NCBI GenBank assembly: GCA_951394045.1
Contig: OX595986.1
Span: 4,183,534-4,247,533 of the forward strand
Origin: Nitzschia sp. DOCU1
Taxonomy: Eukaryota; Bacillariophyta; Bacillariophyceae; Bacillariales; Bacillariaceae
DNA length: 64,000 nt
Reading direction: 5' to 3'
The notes under the pieces were generated by a model that had not been told where the DNA came from, made no database searches, and saw nothing but the letters and a program-made list of their open reading frames with translations. Made by a program: the position numbers and the translations under genes. This document shows positions 31,346-40,983 of the stretch, piece by piece; the first letter of the stretch is position 1, and each line of letters begins with the position of its first letter.

Positions 31346-33949
31346 TTAAGGCGAAGGCATCATCAAAGTATGGATGGGGGACCTCGTCACCTCTCCTTGT
31401 TGCACGGTGTTCAACAGCTCTTTCATGTCCACTCCCATCCTCAAGTCGTAAAGCATAGAGTGTAGCTTACAGCGATTTCTCTTGATGCTGAAATCGCGCT
31501 TGTCTGTCTTCGTCTTGGGCGGCGTAGGCGCCACCTTCGGCACAACCTTGATGGGAATCTTCCTCCTGGGCGAGACAAGGGCCTCGTCTTCGTCGCTTTC
31601 GACATCACTGTCTTCGCTAACAGAAGAGGATTCATCGTCCTCCTTTTCGCGAGCAGCACTCTTCCTGGCCTCAATCGTCGTTGGCGGGCGCCTTTCCGGC
31701 TTCTTGGGGCTCAGCGTTCGCCCAACTGTAGCATGCATAGATTGAGCACGGGCGAGCGAGCCCTTGCGTTCATCAGGGGGTCCCTTGCGGGCACTCTCCA
31801 AACCACCACCACCATCCGCGCGACGTGTGTTGACGGACTGGACACGGTTCGGCTTTTGATTCTGGCGGAACGAGCTAGTGGATGCTCCCGACTTGGTACG
31901 AAATACGCGTCTGCGATCTTCCTCCGCTGATCCTGGTCTGCCACTATGATGTGGATGCTCGCTTCGGGAAAGGGCAGCCATTCCAGAAGAGCGCGTTCGA
32001 GGGGGCGGTCGTCTCGAAGGTCCAGCCCGAGCAAACTGCTGCCGGTGCTGTGACATGGACAACTCGTCATTCGAGGCCATTGAAGAATTCGACATGCTCC
32101 TGACCAACATTCGAGGCTTGTCGATAGTGCTTTGATCAACAAACTGCCGCTGAACTTGCGTGCTAGCAGTTCTCGTCATCAAGGCTTGGCGAGTCATCAT
32201 TGGCATATTCTGATCATAATTCACAGCATCGCGCTTTCGTTGGACACGACGCTGAAGGTGCGCAGTGTGTTCTGGGTTTGCTTTCTGCATCAATTCAAAT
32301 ATTTCTTCGTCGTAGTCAACGAATCCAGGTGTCTGGAAGTCAATATGTTCGAAGTCTTCAAGATCTTCGATACTGTCCAAAGTTCTGGCCGATCGACCGC
32401 TCAAGTTCAATTCATATTCGTAGTCATCCCCTCCGAATGATCCCCCTCCGGAGCCATCCGAGTTGGGAGTCTGAACTGGTCTCCTCGGGGGTCGACGATT
32501 GGGTGTACGTACTCGAGCTCCTTCCGTACCGTGATACGATGCAGACCCCAGGCCTGCTGCCATACGGCCAACGCCCCCACTGTGGTAACGCCGAACAACG
32601 TGGGCGGATCGGGATAACTCCTGATCTGGATCCCCGCCTTCCTCGTCGTCTTCTCCCTCTATTCCTTCGACGGCACGATTCCATCGCTCGGACGAAGAGC
32701 GCTTAACCTGGCCTCGTCTCGCACTCGGAGGACGCCTACCTGCAGATCCGGGAGCTTGAAGAACCTGCTGGCCTTCCTTGGAAACGCGGGTTCCTTGCGA
32801 TCGGCGGCGCCGCCCCGGAGTCCCATCAGCATCTCCTTTCAGCTTAACCTCGTGTTCCTCCTCTCCAAACTCTTCGACATCGTCGTCAAAAGTTGAGCCT
32901 GAATGTCCAGAGGTGTCCATGCCTCCTTTCTCTTTGACACGTCGCCTCCTTGCGGAGCTTCCAGCAGAGCCAGGCGCTCTCACCTTACTAGTGCGAGTCT
33001 TACTGCTCGATCGCGGTGGCTTCTTGTCAAAATCCTTTGCCAAATTGTGGAAAGAACCTTGGTTCAAACCATCTTCGCCTTCTCCAACAACTTCGCTCTT
33101 GGTGCCGCGTCGTTTCGGCTTCTTACCTTTGCCAGAAGACTCGTCTTCTACATCTTCTTGGTCTGACTCGGCATTTGAGCTGCGGCGGTGTGCCTTTCCA
33201 GGCTTTGTAGGTGGCTGGTCCATTTCCTCTTCGTCGGCATCCGGGCGGGATCCTCGACTCGGAACATTTGGTTCTCGATCCTTCTTACTAGCACGACGTG
33301 AGCTCTTCTCCTTCGAGGATTTCGATGAACTATGCGAACTACTTCGCTTCTTCTTCGTCGAAGATTCTATCTCCGCATCTTCTTCTATGTCGTTATCTTC
33401 GTCGCCATCTGTTGAAACAGTGTGTCTAACTGTGGCGGGCATGGAATCACCCCCTGCTCCCGAACCGAATTTGTCACCATTGGACGTCATCGGGGACTCC
33501 TCGTTCTCAGAATCAATGTCTGAAGCTCCAGCGTCTGTCTTTGCAGTCATCTTTTTCTTTTTCTTCTTCTCTTCCATCTTACAGGGACTTTTGAATGGCC
33601 ACTCGTCTTCGTCTGAGTTCGACCTTAGCTGTTCAGGTTCTATCTCAACAAGTAAAGGTGATTTGATATCTTGTATCCGCTTCGGCTCCTTTGTCTCTCT
33701 CCAGCTATTAGGGGCCTGTTGCTCAAATGCGCTGGGATCCCAGATGCCGGGGCTTTCCGCGGTAGTCCCTAGATCCTCAGGCCGCCAGTCAACGTTTTGA
33801 CCCAAACTCGTATCTTCGCCCCACTGAAAGTCAAATCCGGGGCTTGAAAACTCTTCTTTCGCCTGGAATTCTCCAATAGGCTCTGTAGTAGATACGTTAA
33901 AAGTCTCCGGTGATTCCTTGCTTCTTTCCCCGGCGTCCTCTCCTAGCAT
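31346..33949 (-). CDS. Hypothetical large Ser/Lys/Glu-rich disordered protein
   Basis: I do not recognise this gene. The product is 867 aa, single exon, starting MLGEDAGERS. The N-terminal 85 residues are acidic with aromatic-glycine spots (GFDFQWGEDT, NVDWRPEDL). Residues about 125-420 are alternating Lys- and Glu-rich tracts with many Ser (KKKKKK run, SSSHSSSKSSKEKSSRRASK). A more ordered block at about 525-580 (DLEDFEHIDFQTPGFVDYDE, then IFELMQKANPEHTAHLQRRV) looks helical. The final 45 residues (FSIKRNRCKLHSMLYDLRMG) may also fold, which suggests conserved binding segments at the C-terminus. It is third in a tandem set of minus-strand Ser-rich genes. A phosphorylated scaffold is a guess from composition only. 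Confidence 0.75.
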   Translation of the reverse strand: MLGEDAGERSKESPETFNVSTTEPIGEFQAKEEFSSPGFDFQWGEDTSLGQNVDWRPEDLGTTAESPGIWDPSAFEQQAPNSWRETKEPKRIQDIKSPLLVEIEPEQLRSNSDEDEWPFKSPCKMEEKKKKKKMTAKTDAGASDIDSENEESPMTSNGDKFGSGAGGDSMPATVRHTVSTDGDEDNDIEEDAEIESSTKKKRSSSHSSSKSSKEKSSRRASKKDREPNVPSRGSRPDADEEEMDQPPTKPGKAHRRSSNAESDQEDVEDESSGKGKKPKRRGTKSEVVGEGEDGLNQGSFHNLAKDFDKKPPRSSSKTRTSKVRAPGSAGSSARRRRVKEKGGMDTSGHSGSTFDDDVEEFGEEEHEVKLKGDADGTPGRRRRSQGTRVSKEGQQVLQAPGSAGRRPPSARRGQVKRSSSERWNRAVEGIEGEDDEEGGDPDQELSRSAHVVRRYHSGGVGRMAAGLGSASYHGTEGARVRTPNRRPPRRPVQTPNSDGSGGGSFGGDDYEYELNLSGRSARTLDSIEDLEDFEHIDFQTPGFVDYDEEIFELMQKANPEHTAHLQRRVQRKRDAVNYDQNMPMMTRQALMTRTASTQVQRQFVDQSTIDKPRMLVRSMSNSSMASNDELSMSQHRQQFARAGPSRRPPPRTRSSGMAALSRSEHPHHSGRPGSAEEDRRRVFRTKSGASTSSFRQNQKPNRVQSVNTRRADGGGGLESARKGPPDERKGSLARAQSMHATVGRTLSPKKPERRPPTTIEARKSAAREKEDDESSSVSEDSDVESDEDEALVSPRRKIPIKVVPKVAPTPPKTKTDKRDFSIKRNRCKLHSMLYDLRMGVDMKELLNTVQQGEVTRSPIHTLMMPSP

Positions 33950-34632
33950 CTACCAAAGGATTGTGATGTTTGAGAGGAAAGAGGTGAACTATCGTAAGCC
34001 CTCTCGGAGAACAAATAGATCCAGAAGATCCGGGCAACGAAGGAGTTGGCTCCTACTGCTTGACAAAGAACCAAAACTGAGGCAGACCCTGCTTTAGTTC
34101 ATCGCTCAACCTCGATGTACAATTGTCTTCGAACGACGCTAATGGGATGGTAAAGGACACAACCAACTTTGGGTGTTATTTTCCAGCGTAATCCGGTACC
34201 GCGGTCTCTCTAACCTTTTTGATGTTCGGTGCCGACTGGCGCTGGCTGCCTCCAGCATGTGAAGAATGACCGCCAGGTGCCACCGACCACACATGCGAAT
34301 GACCTTTTGATGACGACGGACGATGGAGAGACGACAACCACGCACAACCGGCGCTCCAGCAAAACCTCCGGCGTCAATTTTTTATTTCTCCGGTGTTTCG
34401 GCGAACGGAAATTTCCCGCCAATTTTATTCCAGCTGCTACCGGTAGAGTAACCGTCCTTCGCTCAACTATGAAACCTACATCCACCACTGCTCTATTCGA
34501 CTAGCTACGAGTAGTACAGTAGTTCCAATTGTGATTTACATATCTTTTCTGAGTTACGAGTAGCAAAGTTAATATATGGTCATCGCAAGTTTCCACCTAT
34601 CATGCACCGATTATTATATTCTTCACTCCCTA
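33950..34632. other. Intergenic region, no supported gene
   Basis: This separates the start of the 867-aa gene from the 3' end of the cryptochrome gene. The palindrome CTACCGGTAG lies at 34437-34446. Short overlapping ORFs (34139-34504) lack domain features. Confidence 0.55.
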
Positions 34633-36354
34633 CTAGTCCATTTGATACGCTCCTTGCTTTAAGCTCTTCATGTCCTTTCTCTGACCTCTCCCTCGATTTT
34701 TGTTATTGTCATTGTTTTTACGGCTACCTCCTCCTTTTCCGCGGTCGTCCCCTTTTGAGCGGCTTCCATCCTTTGGATCTGGGTAGAAAGGCTTTACAAT
34801 TGGGTTGGGGTAGTCAACACCAACTCGACAGTTGTATTCTGTTTGATGAAACTGGTTCATTTTCCATGGCTCGTGCACGAATTGAGTAGGGACATCCTTT
34901 AATTCTGGTAGCCAATGTCGGACGTAGTCGCCATGTTGGTCGTAGTCCTTGCTTTGCTTGACGATGTTGAAACGATTCAGTCGTCCTCCAGTCATGCCAG
35001 CAGCCGCGCACCAGTTCCCCCAATTGGAATGGACATCGTAGTCGAGAAGAGTACTTTCGAAGTAATCTGCACCAAAGCGCCAGTCTTGGTTAAGTTCCAA
35101 GGCAAGGAACGAAGCAACGTTCTGTCGGCCGCGGTTGGACATGAAGCCAGTGGCAGCGAGCTCTCTCATATTGGCATCGACAAGAGGAAAACCTGTCTTG
35201 CCTTCGATCCAAGCTTGCATATTCTTCTCGTAGTGCTTCCATGGCTTATTGGATCCGATAGTGCCTCCAGGGAAGAATAATGAAGTACCGTGCTTAAGCG
35301 CAAAGAATTTGAAAAAGTCTCTCCAGATCAACTCAAACACAAGCCAGTACGTGGACTTGTTCGCTACCCTCTGTTCTTCGTACTTGGTACATTCTCGGGC
35401 AACAAATCGGGGAGAGAGATTACCATGTGCAAGCCATGGGGCAAACTTGGAAGAATAGTCAGCCCCGATCATTCCATTTCGCGTATCAAAATATTTTTGG
35501 AGCAGATCCTTATCCCAAATGTAGTCCTGCACCCTTGCCAACGCTGCCGTTTCTCCGCCCTTGAATTTCATGACACCTCTAGGGTCTTGAGTCTCGACTG
35601 ATTTGATTTGCTCCTGAGTGTAACCAAGATCTTGGAGCGTCGGCATGTATGAAGCATACTCTTTCAAATCGGGAAACTCGTCCAGGGAAACAAAGGGTAA
35701 CTGCTTCGGCACCGCCAGAGGCATGTGAATGGTACATTTCTTTTCCACTTTGTTCCGAAAGGGCGTGAAGGTATCCGGCATATCGTGCAACCCTTCCGCA
35801 TAGGGAAGATCCTTCAAATCATACAAGGTGGATCCCCACACGGCCTCTGACGAATCGAACAACTTCTTGACCTTAAGTTCCACTGCCCTTTCCTCGGAAC
35901 AAACTTCATCTTGATAGACTACCTTGGTCCTGCAGTCTTTCGCGTTTTTCACGATCTTCCGAAAGAAATCTTCTGGTCGCCCGTAGGCAACAAGTAGTCG
36001 ACATCCTTTCTGTTCCAGGGACTGTCGCAAATCCGCCACACTGTCCAAGACAAACTCGGCGCGTCGTGGTCCGCACTTGAGCGACCCGAATTCGGACCGG
36101 GCGGAATCTCCAAAGATTCGCGGATCAAAGCAAAAAACGGGAATGACGATACCCGAAGTTTTAGCGCAGAGCTCAGCCGACCGACTCAATGATGGATTGT
36201 CATGGAGTCGCAAGTCCATCCCACGAAACCAATGAAAAATGACGCTCTTTGCGGGTTGATTCGCAACACGAGGAGCCATTGCAGCGATTGAATGGAGTAG
36301 GCAAGCCCAAGTTGACAGACAGAGAATAAGGGGCAACAAATGTTGCTTCTTCAT
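34633..36354 (-). CDS. CRYD: DASH-type cryptochrome (photolyase/cryptochrome family)
   Basis: The 573-aa product is a DASH cryptochrome, an FAD- and antenna-binding flavoprotein whose relatives repair cyclobutane pyrimidine dimers in single-stranded DNA or act in blue-light sensing. The photolyase N-terminal alpha/beta domain starts at about residue 37 (SVIFHWFRGMDLRLHDNPSL). The FAD domain has the family signature GNLSPRFVARECTKYE, then FELIWRDFFKFFALKHG and TGFPLVDANMREL, TGFMSNRGRQNVASFLALEL and DYDVHSNWGNW. The first 25 residues are hydrophobic (LLPLILCLSTWACLLHSIAA) and followed by AMAPR, resembling a diatom bipartite plastid presequence with Met where Phe is usual. The C-terminal 50 residues are Gly/Arg/Lys/Asn-rich. 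It is a single exon, head-to-head with the gene at 36679. Which numbered diatom cryptochrome it is cannot be told here. Confidence 0.93.
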   Translation of the reverse strand: MKKQHLLPLILCLSTWACLLHSIAAMAPRVANQPAKSVIFHWFRGMDLRLHDNPSLSRSAELCAKTSGIVIPVFCFDPRIFGDSARSEFGSLKCGPRRAEFVLDSVADLRQSLEQKGCRLLVAYGRPEDFFRKIVKNAKDCRTKVVYQDEVCSEERAVELKVKKLFDSSEAVWGSTLYDLKDLPYAEGLHDMPDTFTPFRNKVEKKCTIHMPLAVPKQLPFVSLDEFPDLKEYASYMPTLQDLGYTQEQIKSVETQDPRGVMKFKGGETAALARVQDYIWDKDLLQKYFDTRNGMIGADYSSKFAPWLAHGNLSPRFVARECTKYEEQRVANKSTYWLVFELIWRDFFKFFALKHGTSLFFPGGTIGSNKPWKHYEKNMQAWIEGKTGFPLVDANMRELAATGFMSNRGRQNVASFLALELNQDWRFGADYFESTLLDYDVHSNWGNWCAAAGMTGGRLNRFNIVKQSKDYDQHGDYVRHWLPELKDVPTQFVHEPWKMNQFHQTEYNCRVGVDYPNPIVKPFYPDPKDGSRSKGDDRGKGGGSRKNNDNNKNRGRGQRKDMKSLKQGAYQMD

Positions 36355-36678
36355 TCTGTCACTACTAGCATTGTTATATGGCCGGGCGTCGGTGCACAGG
36401 TTGCCGATTCATCATTTGCAGGAGTAACTAACGGTAATTGATGAGTGAGTCAGTCAGACAAGGTGTGATGATGGTTCGCGCCGTCAAAGTAAAATTCTCC
36501 CTCCGACACGTGGTTTCACAATCCGTCGCCTGTGCTTCTTGACACCTTCGACCCCATAAAAATGACCCCCATGAGATGAGATATCGGAAATCATCGATGA
36601 GCGAGCGATGATGAAACCTCCGAGACAGCAGCACTGTACAACTCAAGTGTTACTACTTCAAAAGTTCATGATTCATGA
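36355..36678. promoter_or_regulatory. Shared divergent promoter region (cryptochrome / HtrL-like gene)
   Basis: 324 bp separate the two divergent start codons. No ORF of note and no recognised motif was found; it must hold both core promoters unless the 5' UTRs overlap. Confidence 0.45.
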
Positions 36679-37866
36679 TTGCATAATCTTGGTGGTAATG
36701 AAACATCAGGAGCACCGACAGTCATGTTTCAGAAAGGAAATCGACCGAAACAAGTGAGGTCGAATTTGTCGAAAGGTCAAACGTACAAGATCTCGACGAC
36801 CCAGTTTCTCCTTTGCTTCCTCTTGATTCCGGTAGTGCTGGTGGCTGTCACATCGTTCCGAGTATTTTCAACATCAGAAATGCAGAAAGTTGTCGAACCA
36901 CATGGTTTGCCAGTAAACAAACCCCAAGAGGCGCCTTCAAAGATCCAAGTGGAAGGGCAAGGGACTACTCTTCCGTCTGCCAAGTCATTGCTGATTTTGC
37001 GGCCTCCATTCGAGGACTCGTCGGCGATTAAGCTGGCAGCCGATCTCGTCAAATCACCAAATACAGTCGTGACAGGCTACTTTCGAGTTCCTTCCAAATA
37101 CCATCCTGGCAAGTACGATGGTTGGATGACGAATATGCTCAGTCTGCAGGACGCCATGGTCATTTTTACGCAGGCGGAAGTAGTGGATCAGATCAAGGAA
37201 ATGAGGAGTCACGCAATGAATCGAACTGTGATTATTCCTCTGGAACTAGAACAGCTGCCCTGGGGTAAGCTGTATTCCAAAGAATTTTGGCAAGATCAGT
37301 TGGATCGCGATCCGGAGAAGAGAATACACAGATCTTACCAGCTCTTTTGGATCTGGCTCAGTAAATCCTGGTTGACAACGCAAGCGATTCGGATGAACTT
37401 TTTCGATAGTGATTTGTTCGTGTGGTCTGATATTGGATGCTTTCGAGACAATAAATACAAATTCCAAACAATGATCCAACATCGTGAAATGGTACCCCCG
37501 ACAGAAATGATTCAAATGGCTCATCATCCGCCGAAGCCACCAGCAGAGGCACTGTTCAATGACAAATACAATCACAAACCCAACTTTTATCACAGTGGCT
37601 CCCAGTTTGCTGGGTACAAAGATACCTGGATCAAGTTCCATGAGTATTTTTTGGACACTATCGATCGATTTTTGGCCAAAAAGATGATCATTGTGGAAGA
37701 TCAAGCTGTGCTGCAAAGCACATGCTTGTCACACCCGGAAATTTGTGCCTACGTTCCATTCAGCCAGGTCTCAGACAATCACTACTTTGGACTACGTTAC
37801 GTCCTGAACCGGGGTGGTAAATTCCGGTACTGGCGGTATAACAAAGCGACGAGCACCAGGCGCTAG
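36679..37866 (+). CDS. HtrL/YibB-like putative glycosyltransferase, type II membrane protein
   Basis: The 395-aa product has a cytosolic basic N-terminus, one membrane anchor at about residues 42-62 (FLLCFLLIPVVLVAVTSF), a stem rich in Pro and Gln, and a luminal domain from about residue 100. That domain resembles the HtrL/YibB family (proteins of poorly known function with a nucleotide-sugar transferase-like fold): VVTGYFRVPSKYHPGKYDGW, MNFFDSDLFVWSDIGCFRD with an acidic DSD that could bind a metal and nucleotide sugar, then FYHSGSQFAGYKDTW and IVEDQAVLQSTC. Topology and domain point to the Golgi or ER and modification of glycans, but no activity is shown. A second in-frame ATG is at residue 16 (36724). 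A decayed GT60-type glycosyltransferase lies directly downstream. Confidence 0.78.
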   Translation: MHNLGGNETSGAPTVMFQKGNRPKQVRSNLSKGQTYKISTTQFLLCFLLIPVVLVAVTSFRVFSTSEMQKVVEPHGLPVNKPQEAPSKIQVEGQGTTLPSAKSLLILRPPFEDSSAIKLAADLVKSPNTVVTGYFRVPSKYHPGKYDGWMTNMLSLQDAMVIFTQAEVVDQIKEMRSHAMNRTVIIPLELEQLPWGKLYSKEFWQDQLDRDPEKRIHRSYQLFWIWLSKSWLTTQAIRMNFFDSDLFVWSDIGCFRDNKYKFQTMIQHREMVPPTEMIQMAHHPPKPPAEALFNDKYNHKPNFYHSGSQFAGYKDTWIKFHEYFLDTIDRFLAKKMIIVEDQAVLQSTCLSHPEICAYVPFSQVSDNHYFGLRYVLNRGGKFRYWRYNKATSTRR

Positions 37867-38329
37867 TGGCAGCTTCGCGATTTGGTTTATCTCTTTGAAC
37901 AAAGAATATTGCGTCCCCTGCTGCGTCACAGAGATATGAGAATGATGCCGTCTGCTGGCTCTATGGTTGAAGGATCTTGTGTCATCGAAGAACTTGGAAG
38001 AAGACAAACTTTCAAGGGGCGAGAGCGTTCTCTTTCGGAGGCGTCTCGATGAGCAGTCTCGCATCCGTCCTTGGGGAAATGTAGAAAGCTTGGACGAATC
38101 TTTGACTTGCACGTCCTGGCTGTCGGTTTTCAACGCTCTCTCTAGCTGGAACTGCCGCCAGAGAAAAGTACCGCTAAAATTGTACCGCCAGCAGTAACAG
38201 GCCTCGTGCCAAACATCAGAGCGACCCAGCTGTCTGTTGATCACAGTCACAACGAAAAGTCGAGTGTCTGAAAGCTAGCTATTTTGCTTCTCAAGGTAAC
38301 AGCCGAGACTCATCGTTGGTTGATTGGTT
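37867..38329. other. Intergenic region, no supported gene
   Basis: This lies between the HtrL-like gene and the GT60 pseudogene. It contains only an antisense ORF (to 38250) that overlaps the end of the upstream gene, and short plus-strand ORFs without domain features. Confidence 0.5.
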
Positions 38330-39250
38330 CTTGGTTGCTTTCTTTCCCTGGCTTCCGATTTAGTCAGTGCGAGGGCTGGATTTGAAATGAAACGCAACAA
38401 CCAAAGCAATCCCCGTGCTTTGCCCTCTTTGCAACAATATTCCATATCCCGAAAGTGATCGTAAACTACCCTTCTGTCAGTTGCGTTGCTGTTTCCTTAA
38501 TGATGCAAAATGAAAAGGCCCAAGAAACGAAATCGGCTGTCTTTTTCAATTGGACCTATCCCAAAAAGTACGCCAACGACCAAGTTGTGTGGAAACATGA
38601 ATCCGCTATATGCGGGGTGATTGATCAATCCTTGCACCGGGGTGAACATGCGTCTTCGACAAAGCTGGGATACGTACTCATACAACAGCATCAGCGTCTG
38701 GGGAATCAGCGCGGCGACGATCGAGTCGTTCTGACGACGTACCCTATTGGATATACGTTGCCAAACAGGGTTCCAAACGAAACCAGAGGAACTTTATTGG
38801 TCCCCTGGAAGTTTGATGACTGCGGGCTTTTACGTCAACGGGGCCGATTGATGCATCCATGCACTGATCCGGTACCATCCCCGCGCATTGCGGCTGGCTT
38901 TTTCTTTGGACCGGCGCAGCTACTCCAAGACGTTCCCTACGACCCCAATTTGCATCAACTCTTCTTTGGAGAGGAGTTGAGTCTAGTAGTCCGATTCTAT
39001 ACCTGTGGCTACGACGGCTATGCTCCAGCCGAAACAGTTTGCTACCACCTGAGGAGTCGGGCGCACCGACAGACTCAATAACCGATGTCGGCGCGTGAAA
39101 AGGTACAACGAAAAGCATCGATGGATGTTGCACGTAAACAACTACTGGGACAAGAAACACCTTTTCACATTTGCGCTATTGGCTTGGATCTTGTTGGACG
39201 GTACAGGACTTTGCGGTGACCTTGCAAGTCGATTTCGGGGATCGACGTTT
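38330..39250 (+). pseudogene. Decayed GT60-type glycosyltransferase (Skp1 GlcNAc-transferase-like)
   Basis: Conserved pieces of the GT60 family (transfers GlcNAc to hydroxyproline of Skp1 in protists) appear in order but in different frames. FLSLAS lies at 38339-38356. SQCEGWI follows in another frame and runs into TGA. FALFATIFHIPKVIV leads into a 208-codon open frame from 38455. HRGE is at 38635-38646, but the next block MRLRQSWD (38648-38671) is out of frame and the Asp-containing linker that normally precedes it is missing. VVLTTYP, AAGFFFGPAQLLQDVPYDP and LFFGEELSLVVRFYTCGYDG are in the open frame, which then stops at 39079-39081. Family-like sequence continues past that stop (SAREKVQRKA), and the C-terminal YWLGSCWTVQDF is again shifted. 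At least four separate lesions argue against sequencing error. No GT-AG introns explain them. Confidence 0.7.
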
Positions 39251-39677
39251 CGTGCGAGACGACGTCGCGAATGGGGCCCTTTGCAGCGATGACTTTGTGC
39301 AGTCGCTGGACCACAAACCATTGTCTCTGTACCCTTTGGATAATCTTCAGATGCAGGTGGCAAATCTAGACCCGAGTATATGCGGCAGCATATTTCCCGC
39401 TTTTTGCGGGTCGGCTAGAGTGATAAACAAAAGCGTAAATTCAGAAATAGTGCATCACTAGAAAATACAGCTCTGGCCATCAAGCTTTTCGCATCTTCCA
39501 GGAGTTTGTTCATTCCAGTACTACGTATTAACTTTAATTCATAATTTGCTATGCTTGATCATCGAACTTTTGGCTTCATTTTTGTGTTCTCACACAAAAA
39601 GTTACTGAGCCCCACCGCTACTTCAAAGCAGTTCGATTTCGGAGGGGTAGGCCACAGCTGCTCCGCCCGGAGGAGAG

Positions 39678-39704
39678 CTCCCTCTACCCACATACGGGAG
39701 GGAG
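39678..39704. repeat. Perfect 7-bp inverted repeat followed by a TATATA stretch
   Basis: CTCCCTC at 39678-39684 and GAGGGAG at 39698-39704 flank a 13-nt loop. A TATATA-containing stretch follows at about 39715-39721. No gene was found to which it could belong. Confidence 0.55.
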
Positions 39705-39970
39705 ATCCGCCTAGTATATAGAGACAACAATCCACTTCACTCGACGGCGTACAGCCGATTCCAATCCTCCACGCACCAGCACAGGTTACACTTAACTCTC
39801 CGCGACGAGACACGAAACGCGAGTGGAGGACGTTTTCAAACCGGAACCACAAACCGGTTGCGTTGATCAGGCTGTTTGTGTGCGGGGAGAATTGGAATCG
39901 GGGTCGAGATCAGAAATCAGGATCGTTGCTCTGGAAAAATTTGGTTTCGTTGTAGAACAACGCCAGACGC

Positions 39971-40062
39971 CTGCAAAAGGAGCAAAGAACAGGGGTATTA
40001 GTAGCACTGTGGGAGAGAAATATTAAAATATGATCAAACAGCACCAGACAATTCGAACTTAC
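39971..40062 (-). other. Orphan spliceosomal intron signature
   Basis: On the minus strand the sequence reads ATG|GTAAGT at 40063/40062, a TACTAAT branch-point-like motif near 39999-40005, and TTTTGCAG ending at 39971, giving a 92-bp intron. A second TTTTGCAG acceptor lies just upstream, so a 53-nt exon (40063-40115) is suggested. The flanking sequence has no recognisable protein. It may belong to a non-coding or very small unrecognised gene. Confidence 0.35.
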
Positions 40063-40798
40063 CATAAAGACACCGAATACATGCACACAAACATCCACCC
40101 ACACCACAAACCGACCTGCAAAACAAAGAGAGGACTCAACTTTCCAACAACAGATCCGGCCATCAAAGTAGCTTTGATTGCAAGGTGAAGCCTTTGCCAT
40201 CGCGCCAATGTCTTCATTCTCGCCAATCTTCTCCCCATTCCACTGTAGCCCTCACAAGCAAAACCTCATCCGACGACATTCCTAAGCAATCCCCCTTCCA
40301 TTCCCTTGGAGGCCAATTTTTTATGATGGAGTCCAATCATTGGGGTCATGGATGTCTGCGTTACCATGTTCGGGACTGGAACATGCCACAGCATCCACTC
40401 ATCCGCCAACTTGCTGCATCCAACGTGGGACGGGGGGTTCCGGGTTCCGGGGTCAATGGTGTATCACTGGCTTTGCCCCCAGTGCCCCAAGCCATGCCGG
40501 TTGCCCCCCTTCCCACTCCTCTTCTTTCGGCTGTCACCTCACAATTTAACATAGATTTTTTGTAGCCAGGCGGGGATGTACCTTTCACACAAGGGAAGGA
40601 AAGAAGACGCTTTTGGAGTCATGGTCGGTAATACATGCAAAAGCTAAAATAGAACAAGGACAATCTTGTGAGAACGAAAGAACACCAGCACGACAGCAAA
40701 GAACTCACCTCGAAGCAAAGCCCCTCTGCCAACAATCAAACGATCCTTCCCGGCATGCTACCGCCCCATGCCACGAAACCGTGGGAGGATGATACGAT

Positions 40799-40983
40799 AG
40801 CTTTTAGGGTCCCACCCACGGGGACCCCAGGAAGGCTCGACACGACCTGGACTGCCACCACCAGAGCAATCCACAGATCAGTTGAAAGAAAGAGAGAAGA
40901 ACAAAGACAGAACATGAGCGAGGATCGATCCCGGCGTGCTTCCGATGGAAGCTTTTAGGATCCCACCCATGGGGACCCCAGGA
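40799..40983. repeat. 34-bp direct repeat, copies 151 bp apart
   Basis: The copies at 40799-40832 and 40950-40983 start AGCTTTTAGG and end GGGGACCCCAGGA, with two differences. Both are also followed a little downstream by a GGACTGCC stretch (near 40850 and 41003), so the duplicated block may be longer and eroded. It lies in a gene-poor stretch and its origin is unknown. Confidence 0.8.

Noticed and set aside
33000..33800. 340-codon plus-strand ORF antisense to the 867-aa gene (32778-33800)
   Set aside because: Shadow of the Ser/Lys/Glu-rich minus-strand frame; the antisense product is just Ser/Phe/Leu-rich.
40185..40565. 126-codon plus-strand ORF and several overlapping ORFs
   Set aside because: Three frames are open over the same bases with Pro/Ser/His-rich translations and no domain.
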